A DNA stretch of 64,000 nt from Mimachlamys varia (Eukaryota > Mollusca > Bivalvia > Pectinida > Pectinidae). Below the pieces are notes generated by a model, which did not search any database, had not been told where the DNA came from, and worked only from the letters and a program-made list of their open reading frames with translations. The number at the start of each line of letters is the position of its first letter. The stretch's first letter is position 1. Made by a program: the position numbers and the translations under genes. The stretch covers positions 12,767,282 through 12,831,281 of the forward strand of contig OX392536.1 of assembly GCA_947623455.1 (NCBI GenBank), in the 5' to 3' direction. Below are positions 1 through 10,984 of this stretch, piece by piece.

Positions 1-235
1 ATATACACATAGATATGGCCATTCGACACTATTAAAACCATAATAAAATTAAATGGTAATATATTTTAGTAGATTTTAAATAAGAAAACAAAGGCTAAGC
101 AACCTTGATAGATCAATCAACTAAATATAATATGCCATTTGTTAATAACTATTATGTGATGTTATGAAAGACATGTTTCAATCATTTGAGCAAAAACATA
201 CTATAATGTTAAGAGCGTGGCTAACTTCTGTATAC

Positions 236-2720
236 CATTAAAGTTGACGAAATATACTTAATATAAAGTTTGTGTATAACAATAACGGTGACAAAATACA
301 ACTAATATAAAGTTTGTGTATAACAATAACGGTGACAAAATATACTTAATATAAAGTTTGTGTATAACAATAACGGTGACAAAATATACTTAATATAAAG
401 TTTGTGTATAACAATAACGGTGACAAAATATACTTAATGTAAAGTTTGTGTATAACAATAACGGTGACAAAATATACTTAATATAAAGTTTGTGTATAAC
501 AATAACGGTGACAAAATATACTTAATATAAAGTTTGTGTATAACAATAAAATTGACGAAATACAATTAATATAAAGTTTGTGTATAACAATAACGGTGAC
601 GAAATACAATTAATATAAAGTTTGTGTATAACAATAAAAGTGACGAAATATACTTAATATAAAGTTTGTGTATAACAATAACGGTGACGAAATACAATTA
701 ATACAAAGTTTGTGTATAACAATAAAAGTGACGAAATATACTTAATATAAAGTTTATATATAACAATAACGGTGACGAAATACAATTAATATAAAGTTTG
801 TGTATAACAATAAAAGTGACGAAATATTCTTAATATAAAGTTTGTGTATAACAATAACGGTGACGAAATATACTAAATATAAAGCTTGTGTATAACAATA
901 ACGGTGACGAAATATACTTAATATAAAGTTTGTATATAACAATAACGGTGACGAAATATACTTAATATAAAGTTTGTGTATAACAATAAAAGTGACGAAA
1001 TATACAAAATATAAAGCTTGTGTATAACAATAACGGTGACGAAATATACTTAATATAAAGTTTGTATATAACAATAACGGTGACGAAATATACAAAATAT
1101 AAAGTTTGTGTATAACAATAAAAGTGACGAAATATACTTAATATAAAGTTTGTATATAACAATAACGGTGACGAAATACAATTAATGTAAAGTTTGTGCA
1201 TAACAATAAAAGTGACGAAATATACATAATATAAAGTTTATGTATAACAATAACGGTGGCGAAATACAATTAATATAAAGTCCGTGTATTACAATAAAAG
1301 TGACGAAATATACTTAATATAAAGTTTGTGTATAACATTATAGCTTGTGTATAACAAAAATGTGACGAAATATACTTAATATAAAGTTTGTGTATAACAA
1401 TAACGGTGACGAAATACAATTAATATAAAGTTTGTGTATAGCAATAAAAGTGACGAAATATACTTAATATAAAGTTTGTGTATAACAATAACGGTGACGA
1501 AATACAATTAATATAAAGTTTGTGTATAGCAATAAAAGTGACGAAATATACTTAATATAAAGTTTGTATATAACAATAACGGTGACGAAATACAATTAAT
1601 GTAAAGTTTGTGCATAACAATAAAAGTGACGAAATATACATAATATAAAGTTTGTGTATAACAATAACAGTGGCGAAATACAATTAATATAAAGTTTGTG
1701 TATAGCAATAAAAGTGACGAGATATACTTAATATAATACTTGTATAACAAAAATGTGACGAAATATACTTAATATAAAGTTTGTATATATCATTAAAGGT
1801 GACGAAATAAACTTAATAAAGTTTGTGTATAACATTAAAGCTTGTGTATAACAAAAATGTGACGAAATATACGAAATATAAAGCTTGTGTATAACAATAA
1901 GGTGACGAAATATACTAAATATAAAGTTTGTGTATAACAATAAGGTGACAAAATATACAAAATATAAAGTTTGTGTATAACAATAACGGTGACAAAATAT
2001 ACTGAATATAAAGCTTGTGTATAACAATAAGGTGACGAAATATACTAAATATAAAGCTTGTGTATAACAATAAGGTGACGAAATATACTAAATATAAAGC
2101 TTGTGTATAACAATAAGGTGACGAAATATACTAAATATAAAGCTTGTGTATAACAATAAGGTGACGAAATATACTAAATATAAAGCTTGTGTATAACAAT
2201 AAGGTGACGAAATATACTAAATATAAAGCTTGTGTATAACAATAAGGTGACGAAATATACTAAATATAAAGCTTGTGTATAACAATAAGGTGACGAAATA
2301 TACTAAATATAAAGCTTGTGTATAACAATAAAGTGACGAAATATACTTAATATAAAGTTTGTGTATAACAATAAGGTGACGAAATATACTTAATATAAAG
2401 CTTGTGTATATCAATAAGGTGACGAAATATACTAAATATAAAGCTTGTGTATAACAACAATAAGGTGACGAAATATACTTAATATAAAGCGTGTGTTTAC
2501 ATGTAACAATAATGTGACGAAATAAACTTAATTTAAGGCTTGTATATACCATTAAAGGTGACGAAATATACTTAATATAAACTTTGTGTATAACATTGAA
2601 AGTGACGAAATATACTTAATATAAACTTTGTGTATAACATTGAAAGTGACGACATATACTTAATATAAACTTTGTGTATAACATTGAAAGTGACGAAATA
2701 TACTTAATATAAAGCTTGTG
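236..2720. repeat. 43/44-bp tandem array
   Basis: About 57 head-to-tail copies (hand estimate) of an AT-rich unit. The spacing between successive 'atataaagtttgtgtataac' words is 44 bp, for example 261 to 305. Three zones are visible. At 240-540 nearly all copies carry 'aacggtgacaaaatat'. At about 540-1740 two variants, 'aacggtgacgaaatacaatt' and 'aaaagtgacgaaatatactt', alternate and form 88-bp dimers. At about 1880-2470 a 43-bp form with 'aaggtgacgaaatatacta' and 'aagcttgtg' is almost uniform. The last few copies carry 'cattgaaagtgac'. Open frames inside it are repeat artefacts. Confidence 0.95.
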
Positions 2721-3299
2721 TAGTTTATTTTGGCCCAACCCTTGAAAAAACTTTGATGAAAATTATAATTTCAATATTTATTGTCAACTTACAGTAAAAT
2801 TAGGGGCCGGAAGCAGTTTCTATCTTATAAAGTTAGACGTTACATTTCATTCATTTGACGATCCTCTTTGTCGGTAAAATGAAGTGTAGCGACTAGTTTC
2901 TCAAACCGGTTTCCTGGCATTTGGTCAGCAATCGGGCCGCAGCTTGTTGTCGATTCCCAATAAGCCCGTACACGAGGCATATGAACTTAATTGACCCATT
3001 CAGGCCGATCAGTATTTTCTATCTGCTCCTTTGTTGTGTTTGATTTGCATCCCTCCTCTGTTAGTAGTACATGTTGGTTTGCTGTTCTAGGTTGTCCAAC
3101 ATTTCCTCAGTTATAAGCATTCGGAAGAATGTATATGGGCAGTTAACCTCTCGTCAACCGGCAGTTCTTCAGGAAGTGTCAGGAATCTCCAATGGGACTT
3201 TCCTCCATTTTCTAGCTTGATGTTTCTGTTTTGTTACGTTACCGAGGTCAGGATCTGCATCTAAATCTTCCTGGGAAATGGGGTATAATTGAGCTAATG
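2721..3299. other. Non-coding stretch, nothing recognised
   Basis: Unique sequence between the first array and the reverse-transcriptase remnant. I see no long open frame, tandem structure or recognisable element. Its right part may belong to the 3' region of the Penelope-like remnant. Confidence 0.5.
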
Positions 3300-4137
3300 G
3301 AATATAAAAAAAAAAAGAAATGAAAAATTCAGAGAATACCAAAGCGTCAACAAAACCATAATCCGAACAAAGGAAAGATTTACATGGAGACTCTCGTAAA
3401 AGCACAAGAGAATAAGACCAGGTGTTCCGGAAGAGTAAGCATCTTTTGCTTCATCGACGACATCCGTCAGGTAAATTTTGGTCACATCCAAGTAAGCATC
3501 AATCCTCAAAATGAGAACCGAGTCACCATTGTCATCACAACAAGTAAACACACTTATACGCAAACTCAAAAACGTCCATCTTCATATCACACAAAGATAT
3601 AGAATATTTCTCGATGAGATCAAGATGGCGACCATAAAACTTGTCCATAGTCTTCATCAACCTGCATATCTCGAATCCCTGTGCCGTAAGTTTGTTCGTC
3701 AGCAGTTGACATCTATCACGCAAATCTCGATATTCAGAGCAAGTCCTAGAATAACGAATCAACTGCGATATGTAAACACCATATGATGGAGAAGCAGGGA
3801 TGTTACTATCAAGAAAGGAAAAGTTCACGATCGGAAAATCGATATCGTGTCAATGTTTATCATACAGCTTAGTAGTAAGTTGCCCGTGTTGGTTATAGTT
3901 TAAGTAAATATCGAGGTAAGAAGCTGATGTAGGAGAGTCTGTTATGTCTTTAATCTCAAGTTCAACATTCTCGTCGTCAGAACCCTGGTTCGCTAAATCT
4001 GGCGTATTTTGGCAAGCAGGATGTCATCTTCTGACTCTGGCGATGTTTTATAGAAACTTTCCGACGACTGTACATTAAGTTCCTCATCAGAGGACTCATC
4101 AAAATCAGCATCACTAAAATGTCATCCTAACCATAAT
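3300..4137 (-). pseudogene. Penelope-like reverse transcriptase remnant (C-terminal part and 3' region)
   Basis: Read on the minus strand, roughly 3950-3540 encodes the C-terminal part of a reverse transcriptase. It starts with VELEIKDITDSP, continues through SASYLDIYLNYNQHG and LTTKLYDKH, meets an in-frame stop near 3860, and goes on with FLDSNIPASPSYGVYISQL, LIRYSRTCSEYRDL and FYGRHLDLIEKYSISL before ending near 3535. The same words occur in the plus-strand copy at 51796-52495, so this is one repeated family. Sequence at 3320-3560 is also shared with 51000-51420 and is probably the element's 3' region. Further 5', about 3990-4080 encodes an acidic stretch (SDADFDESSDEELNVQS) in another frame, of unknown origin. 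The catalytic core is missing. Assignment to Penelope-like elements rests on remembered resemblance (FxTLYTT, MGTNCAPLLADLF, YLDLxL in the second copy) and is tentative; a retroelement RT of some kind is firm. Confidence 0.65.
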
Positions 4138-4456
4138 TCAGTATTTTCCTGACTGTTTGGTCAGCCTGCTTTCTGGTTGCCATATCTGAAATAAAAAGTT
4201 AGAGCATAAAGGTTTATAATAATTAAAATCTTTCGATAATTCTTTATTGATGACGGTGTTGTATGACAGGATAAATAAACATTTAAACATGAGAAAACAC
4301 CAGCCATAGTTAACTATTATCTGATTCTCTGCTTCTGCCAAATAATGTCCACAATCACAGTGTTGATTATATTGACATTTTTGAGGAATGCGCATGTTTT
4401 ACTAATATGCGTTAGTGTTAATTAAAAAGGTTAAAAACAGGATAAAACATTTATGA
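4138..4456. other. 3' flank of the LINE, possibly its 3' UTR
   Basis: AT-rich sequence directly downstream of the LINE stop codon on the minus strand. It probably holds the LINE 3' UTR, but I could not place the 3' end: no short terminal repeat or poly(A) tract is obvious. A stretch reading ttttatttcag followed by ATATGG on the minus strand near 4185-4195 resembles a splice acceptor, without other support. Confidence 0.35.
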
Positions 4457-7400
4457 TTAAGCCAGTGATGTGGACAACCTGGATTTAAAGGTATCCAGGT
4501 TGTCAGAGGTGACAACATCGACTGGTAGGAAGTTCCATTCCCTGATGGTACGTGGATAAAATGAGAACTTCCTATAGTCGCTACTGCTGGGTGGAATTTG
4601 GTAGGACATAAAGTGGGCATTTCTTGATGTTCTAGATGATGGTACAAGTGTGTCTGTGTTGGTAGTCACTAGCTGGCTATGAATTTTGTAAAACATACAG
4701 AGTCTTGCCTGTTGACGTCTGGCTTGCAAAGAAGTCCAACCTAGGTGTTGTATTATGGAAGTGACACTGGATGTTCGTCTGTATGTATTGGTGACATATC
4801 TGGCGGCCCTGCGTTGAATCATTTCAATTCTCTCAATGTCTTTTTGCTGGTGGGGATCCCAAACAGTGCTTGCATATTCTACTAAAGGTCTTACTAGTGT
4901 AGTGTATGCATTGGTTTTGATGTTTGCGGAATTGATGTTGACATTCCGTTTCAGGAATCCTATTGTCCGATTCGCCTTTCCACAGATGTTGCTAATGTGT
5001 TCTCCCCATCTTAGGTCTTGTGTGATGGTGCATCCAAGGTATTTTGCTGATGTTACTGTTTTAAGTGTGTGTCCATGGAGCGTGTAGTCATGATGGATTT
5101 TCTTTCTGTTTCTTGTGATGGTTAGGACTTGACACTTTTCTGGGTGAAATTCCATCTTCCATTGTTGTTCCCATTCTGCTAGTTGGTTGAGATCCTGCTG
5201 TAAAGTGTTCGTGTCTGCATTGGATGTTATAGCTAGGTATGTTATTGTATCATCTGCAAATAGGCGCACTCTGGATGTAATATTGTGTGGCATGTCATTG
5301 ATGTAGAAAAGGAACAGGCTGGGTCCGATCACTGATCCCTGAGGTACTCCGGAGGCTACGTCTACTTGATCTGAAGATTCTCCGTCGACTGCGACAGCCT
5401 GAGTTCTGTCAGATAGCAGGGCCTCAATCCAGGTGTTTATCTTTCCTCTAATTCCATAGTGGTGTAGTTTATGGACTAGCAGGCTGTGGCAGACCTTGTC
5501 AAAGGCTTTCGAGAAATCCATGACAAGGACGTCCGTCTGCTTCCTATCCTCCATGTTCCGGGTGATGTCATCTATAAATTCAAGAAGTTGTGTCTCGCAG
5601 GATCGTTTCTGTCTGAAGCCATGTTGTAGTGGATAGAGGATGTTGTGCCTATCAGCATGGTTCATGATGTGGCTGGTGACTATGTGCTCCAGGAGTTTGC
5701 AGCAGATGCAGGTTAGAGATATTGGTCTATAATTCTCTGCCTTGTACTTCTCGCCTTTCTTATAGACAGGGCTGACGTTGGCCTTTTTCCAGTCGGATGG
5801 TAAGTTACCTGTTTCTATGGAAAGTGAGAAGATGATGGTAAGTATTGGTGAGATGTGGCTGGCCATTTCTTTCAGTAACCTTGGTCTGATGTTATCGGGT
5901 CCAGCAGCTTTGTAGGGGTTCAGGTTTCTTAGTAGGTTAGTTACTCCTTGTTGTGTAATGGTCAGGTCCTCTATGGTGTTGTATTCTCCAGGTATATGAA
6001 TGGTGTTATTGAATTCTTGTCTGTTGATGTTAATCTTCTGTGAGAATGCGGACTGAAACTGTTTATTAAGGATGTTGGCTTTTACTTCAGGATCTGAGTG
6101 GAGGATGCCATTACTTCTGAGTGGTGTGATGTTGGAAGAGTCTGTTTTCTTGTGTTTGATGTAAGTCCAGAATCTCTTCATCCCACTGTACTGGTTGTCT
6201 GTGTCCTTGGGTGTTACAATGTCCTCTACATATTTCCAGTAGGCCCTTCGTAATCCTTTCTGTACAAGAGACTTTGTTTGTTTGTATTGGTCAATGTTAG
6301 ATTGGCATGGTGACTTCTTTTTCTTCTTATACAGTCGGTTCTTTTTCCGGATTAACTTTCGAAGTTCGTGTGATATCCAGGGTGGGTTGTCTTTTGGTTT
6401 AGTCAGCTTCTGTGGAATGTGGGTGTTGGTGAGTCTTTCAAGGTGTAATTTGAAGTGGTTCCACAAGTCTTCTACTGATGTGCCTGAAGCTGCTAGATTT
6501 TGGATATCGGTGTGCAGTATGTCAATATCTCTCCCCATTGTATCCCAGTTGGCTTTGTTATATAATGGTATTTTCCTTGGTGTCTGTCTGTGTTTGGATG
6601 TTGTGATGTTAATGTCACAGAAGACAATGTCATGGTCTGATATACCGGGGATTATTCTTACCCTTTGGAATTTTGATGGTGTATTCGTAAGAATAAGGTC
6701 TAAGGTGTTTAGATCCCTTGTTGGCTCCTCAACCATCTGGGAGAGTCCTTGGTCATCTAGGATGTTGCCAAACTTGTAGTGAATATTGGCATGAGAGGTT
6801 GCTGGTTTGAGTGTTTTAGATTTCCAATTCCATCCAGGGAGGTTAAAGTCACCCCCTATGATTACGGTGTTATGATTGGAACCATTGCAAATGCGCATGA
6901 GGCTAGATTCTAGTTCTAAAATAGGACTTTCATTAGCTGTTTTAGGATTATAAAACGAGCAGAGGTATAGATGTTTTGTACCAACTAGTTGGATCTTGGC
7001 CCAAACAATCTCACAATTTGTTTGAAGCTCAGGTACAGGGTCACTGATTAGGTCTTTTGTGATTGCAATGAGGACGCCACCTCCATTACAGTTTCTATCA
7101 TTGCGGAAGATCTTGTAGTTGGAGGGAAAGATCTGATTGTCAGTGATAGAAGAGTCGATCCATGTTTCTGTACCTAGTACAATATCAGGTTGTGTACTGT
7201 CAAGTAGATTTTTCACTTCTCCTTGTTTGTTCTTAATTGACTGGAAGTTTACATTAAGGATTTTCAGGTGGCGCGATTTTTTAGGGATCTTTTTGGATCT
7301 ATCAGGTGTGGATGCATGTATTGGACGAGGCATGCTTTCTCGAGTGGGCCCGGGGCTGTCTAGAGATGTATCAGACAAAATGCTAAAGTGGTTTGATGTA

Positions 7401-7906
7401 GTTGTAATAAGATCAAAACATACCGAGCTATAGTTAGGGTTTCCACACAAGATACAGTCCCAAGCTATGGCACTGTCATTAACGAGGTCTGTATATGTTC
7501 TGGTGTTTACATCTTGACAGTTAATATGGTACCATTGATTACAAGTATCACACATGACTCCTCTGTCCTCCCACGTAACAGGTTGATCGCATGTCCCACA
7601 TGGCAAAACTGTCGAATTAGGACCAGGGTTTGTTTGGATATCATTTGAGTTTGCCAGTGCAATGATTGTAAGGTAGGCTAATAGCCAACATGGTTTTTTG
7701 GTAAGGTGATCTGATAAGACCGCTTTCTTAATTACTTCAGTGAGTAATTGGAAATTTATTTTCCATTGGAGATGTAGATGTTCGTTACATTGGAATGAGA
7801 AATGATGATCTTTCACATAGGCATGATGAGAAGTGCTATTTCGGAGATATGGAGGCCTGAGTTGAACGACAGAAGACAGGACTAGTACAAGTATGCTCAG
7901 AAACAT
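4457..7906 (-). CDS. Intact CR1/jockey-like LINE polyprotein: 2A-like motif, PHD finger, APE endonuclease, reverse transcriptase
   Basis: This is an uninterrupted 1149-residue protein for target-primed retrotransposition. The first ATG is used because an in-frame TGA lies 9 nt upstream (7916-7918); it has A at -3. Residues 1-15 are hydrophobic. A second hydrophobic patch (about 73-86) leads into a 2A-like motif at 89-96. A C4HC3 PHD finger spans 103-154 (C103, C106, C119, C122, H127, C130, C151, C154). The endonuclease covers about 214-432, with N218/N220, ETW at 247-249, GGDFN at 351-355 and SDHD at 423-426. The reverse transcriptase covers about 660-960: AGPDNIRPRLL, NYRPISLT, QHGFRQKRSC, DFSKAFDKV (D797), GVPQGSVIGP and FADD (D885, D886), so all catalytic residues are present. 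The C-terminal part (YLGCT, VEYASTVWDPH) is typical of CR1/jockey-type elements. No separate gag-like ORF is seen. Lack of any stop or frameshift implies a young copy. Clade (CR1, L2 or a relative) is not settled. Confidence 0.93.
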   Translation of the reverse strand: MFLSILVLVLSSVVQLRPPYLRNSTSHHAYVKDHHFSFQCNEHLHLQWKINFQLLTEVIKKAVLSDHLTKKPCWLLAYLTIIALANSNDIQTNPGPNSTVLPCGTCDQPVTWEDRGVMCDTCNQWYHINCQDVNTRTYTDLVNDSAIAWDCILCGNPNYSSVCFDLITTTSNHFSILSDTSLDSPGPTRESMPRPIHASTPDRSKKIPKKSRHLKILNVNFQSIKNKQGEVKNLLDSTQPDIVLGTETWIDSSITDNQIFPSNYKIFRNDRNCNGGGVLIAITKDLISDPVPELQTNCEIVWAKIQLVGTKHLYLCSFYNPKTANESPILELESSLMRICNGSNHNTVIIGGDFNLPGWNWKSKTLKPATSHANIHYKFGNILDDQGLSQMVEEPTRDLNTLDLILTNTPSKFQRVRIIPGISDHDIVFCDINITTSKHRQTPRKIPLYNKANWDTMGRDIDILHTDIQNLAASGTSVEDLWNHFKLHLERLTNTHIPQKLTKPKDNPPWISHELRKLIRKKNRLYKKKKKSPCQSNIDQYKQTKSLVQKGLRRAYWKYVEDIVTPKDTDNQYSGMKRFWTYIKHKKTDSSNITPLRSNGILHSDPEVKANILNKQFQSAFSQKININRQEFNNTIHIPGEYNTIEDLTITQQGVTNLLRNLNPYKAAGPDNIRPRLLKEMASHISPILTIIFSLSIETGNLPSDWKKANVSPVYKKGEKYKAENYRPISLTCICCKLLEHIVTSHIMNHADRHNILYPLQHGFRQKRSCETQLLEFIDDITRNMEDRKQTDVLVMDFSKAFDKVCHSLLVHKLHHYGIRGKINTWIEALLSDRTQAVAVDGESSDQVDVASGVPQGSVIGPSLFLFYINDMPHNITSRVRLFADDTITYLAITSNADTNTLQQDLNQLAEWEQQWKMEFHPEKCQVLTITRNRKKIHHDYTLHGHTLKTVTSAKYLGCTITQDLRWGEHISNICGKANRTIGFLKRNVNINSANIKTNAYTTLVRPLVEYASTVWDPHQQKDIERIEMIQRRAARYVTNTYRRTSSVTSIIQHLGWTSLQARRQQARLCMFYKIHSQLVTTNTDTLVPSSRTSRNAHFMSYQIPPSSSDYRKFSFYPRTIREWNFLPVDVVTSDNLDTFKSRLSTSLA
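7619..7642 (-). other. 2A-like ribosome-skipping motif in the LINE protein
   Basis: Codons 89-96 encode DIQTNPGP, preceded by a hydrophobic run. The 2A consensus is D(V/I)ExNPGP, with loss of the peptide bond between G and P, here G95 and P96. The usual E is Q and the preceding G is N (SNDIQTNPGP). 2A-like motifs at the N-termini of APE-type LINE proteins are known in several invertebrates. If functional, the motif would release a peptide of about 95 residues from the PHD-endonuclease-RT protein. Activity is inferred, not shown. Confidence 0.65.
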
Positions 7907-8529
7907 TCTGAAGGGTCATTGAGTAACAGGTAGCAAGGTTTTAGATGACATTGATTCTGTAAATAAAAGTTTGATATGATTGATGTTGCACACTCATATA
8001 TATGTTACTGATGTAGACATGTAAATCGAAGTGATTTTGCAAGTAACATGAAGTACATGAATTTACCGGTCGACAAGATTTTGATCTTACCTCCGTTGTA
8101 GTGAGGGGTTTGGGACCGGTGATGACAACACGGGACGATGTTATTTACAATGAGGTTTATTTCTTCGTATCCAGTGCAACCCTGGATCACAGTATGAGAC
8201 ACACAATGATGAAGCAATGTTAGTTATGATGACATATAGTGCAGGGCGTAAATGAATGGGGTCGTAATGTTTACAACGGAAGTGGAATTACCGGCGAGTT
8301 TTAGAATGTCAAAGATGGCGGGAAATGGGAATCTCAATACTGTGAGAACGTCATGATCAGTACGATGTTATTCTGATAATTGCAACAAATTTATGTTATA
8401 TGGATGGTAAATTATTACTACGTGATATATGACAACCAATTGATAGGTCTTACCACCTCTTCAAAACACAAATATTAGAATGAATGTTTCAGTGGTTATA
8501 ATGTTAGAGTTATCTCCCTTAGATTTCCC
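7907..8529. other. LINE 5' flank / 5' UTR region
   Basis: Non-coding sequence upstream of the LINE start codon. It presumably includes the LINE 5' UTR and promoter, but the 5' end cannot be placed. No target duplication was found. Confidence 0.4.
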
Positions 8530-8533
8530 TTAA

Positions 8534-10980
8534 GGGATTTGTGCAACGAAAAATGAAAATTTTATATTTGGTAAAAGTCATGTTATAAAACCATATTCGA
8601 ACACCCAATCTTGCAAGCGTGGTCTGGTTACTTTGTGGTGACACGATTATTAGGTCATTTTCACCGACCTCTAAATTATGCATATTTTGTGACCCAGAAC
8701 GAGGCCAATCCCCCTGTGACGTCATCTTAGTCCGGGAAAATCCAGCTATCGCCATAGTACACTGTTTGCTTACATAAACCTTGTATATGTATAACATGTA
8801 TAACTGTGACAGCAAATATTGTTGTGACAGTTACATACTGATACATACATTACGTACAATATACTTTTTAAAACGAATGCCCATGCATACTTTTAACTTG
8901 TATTGGCCAAAATGGTGTTTTATGGGACATTTGAATGCTAATTTCGTTCGTCATCCCGAAGAAAATAGTAGTCAAGAGATCGACACCCTGTCGAAACATT
9001 AGAAATCACGGGCGTGCCATTCACAAGGGATTAGTGATCTAACACAAGCGTGACACTAATTAGTTGATTGGTCAGTGAATTCACCTTGATAAGACAGGTA
9101 GATGGTAACATTTTACCTTTATACTGCCATCAGTCAGGACGACGAAACCCGTACCAGAGTCATAAAAACGATACACACGTACACCAGGCAACCAACTTTA
9201 TATTTATACCAATTTGACGAAAAATAACAGAATAAATGTTCATTTCCAAATTATTTTCGCATTTTACGGTACGTGTAAAATAGTATGTAATCGGGGCCTT
9301 ATTTGTACTTGTACTCTGTGTATTGAAAACTCCATGTCGAAGATTCCGAAAATAGGATGAAGTGTATACGTATCCAACATTATTTTATTTAGTTTTATCA
9401 CGGACTTAGATTATCCACGGACTTAGATCTAATCTAAGTCCGTGGATTATCTAAGTCCGTGGTTTTATTTAGTGTTCAAATATATCACGGAATTGGATTA
9501 AATTTTGCTATCTAGGTCAGTGGTTGTATGTTTATATGTGGGTTATAGAAAGCAAATAACCGAATAATAATAACTTTTAAGGAAATTCTTTATTTATTTA
9601 TTTATTTTTTTTTTGTGGTGGTGGTGAATTAGGGGGGGGGGGATCGGAACGTCCAGGGTGTCTATATCCGAGTTACAATAATAAACATTTTCTTAATATT
9701 AGATATTACATATATTCTTCAGCTTCATCTTTGCTAGTTACCTAATGCAAATAACCCCTGAGGTCATCACAGGTGTGAAATGACTTACCTGAGATATCAA
9801 AGGGATGCACGGCGGCCGGTAGATGTAAAAAAGACGATCGGTACATGCAAATATAATCTTATACATCTGGTCAATTAACACATTAGGAAAGGTATACAAT
9901 AAATTGACACCCTGTCAAATTATCTCTGATAATAATTAAATGTACATTGCGATGTACATTATTCGCCCACTATACATATATTTTGTATTCACTGGAAAAA
10001 ATATGAATTAGAGAAAAAACATCACTAGTGCAATCGTTGCGATGGATAGGTAAAAACTGTCACCGACATGGAACTTAATTTCCTTCTTCAAATTCCCGAA
10101 TTATCCCACGCAGAGATCGACACGGGAATACTATCGAAAGTCCGGTTTTTCTGAGGCAAATCTAAGATGGGAATGTTCCATACCACAAATAAAATGATCA
10201 CATCTTGAAATTGTTTGCATTTCTGAGCTGACATAAAATAATTGAAAATAAGTACTTTCGTATTAACATTTATCTACGGTGATCCCAACCTTGTAATTTA
10301 ATTCCGTAAAAAGACATGATACATATTATTTATTATACATGTTGTGAATTCCATGTCATAATTGTACCGTATTAATATAAACATGATGTAATATATAATG
10401 TATATTTATGGGGTTCTGATTTCGTTTGTTGGTATTTAAACCGAATACATGTAGAATTTACAATAGCATTTTTAGGTAGTTAGATTGTATTTCCCGTTTT
10501 CGAGTCGAAGTAATATATGCGTTGTGACAATGTTTTCTGTGCTGATGTCGCTTTATCTGGTATGTCTACTTGTCCGTCTCAGAAAACGACAAATAATTCT
10601 GTAGTTCTATAAACATGTTTTATTATGTTGATAAAATATCAAGGCAAACTCTAATGTTACCAACTACATCACTTTATGTATCTGGCATGCTGAATGTTGC
10701 CAAAATTACAGTATTTTAGGTCGGTAATCAGCGGAACTAATACAAGAATGTAAGCCGGTAAGTAAGATTGAGGAGTCGTTGTACTAAGATGACGTCACGC
10801 GATCACGTGACCAACGAACTCATTATCTCTAGTTTCGCTTGAGAGGTCCAAGGCGTATAACCAGAATTTCGTGTCAATGCAAGAAAACCAGACCCGCGCG
10901 ATCGTCATGGCATGTTATTATGGTTTTACAATAATACTTTTACCAAATATAAAATTATCATTTTTCGTTGCACAAATCCT
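8534..10980. mobile_element. Non-autonomous DNA transposon with long inverted repeats and TTAA flanks (piggyBac-like candidate)
   Basis: Both ends read TTAA followed by (G/A)GGATTTGTGCAACG going inward: TTAA at 8530-8533 on the left and 10981-10984 on the right. The first 62 bp of each end match at about 56 positions, and matching continues further in. The 15-bp word tgacgtcatcttagt lies exactly 183 bp from each end (8717-8731 and, inverted, 10783-10797), so the inverted repeats are collinear for at least 198 bp. TTAA duplications are typical of piggyBac-superfamily insertions, but piggyBac termini usually begin CCC, so the superfamily is uncertain. The interior has no transposase-like frame. 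It contains a strong hairpin (9399-9461), an (ATTT)n/T-run near 9590-9614 and a short G-run. Confidence 0.6.
9399..9461. repeat. 63-bp near-perfect hairpin
   Basis: Two 30-bp arms (9399-9428 and 9432-9461) are reverse complements with one mismatch, around a 3-bp loop (cta). Each arm holds two copies of 'cacggacttaga', so the structure is a double dyad. A weaker relative of the arm follows at about 9483-9525. It lies inside the TTAA-flanked element. Confidence 0.9.
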
Positions 10981-10984
10981 TTAA

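Noticed and set aside
6282..6779. 165-codon plus-strand frame inside the LINE
   Set aside because: It is antisense to the endonuclease-RT linker of the intact LINE protein and is explained as a shadow.
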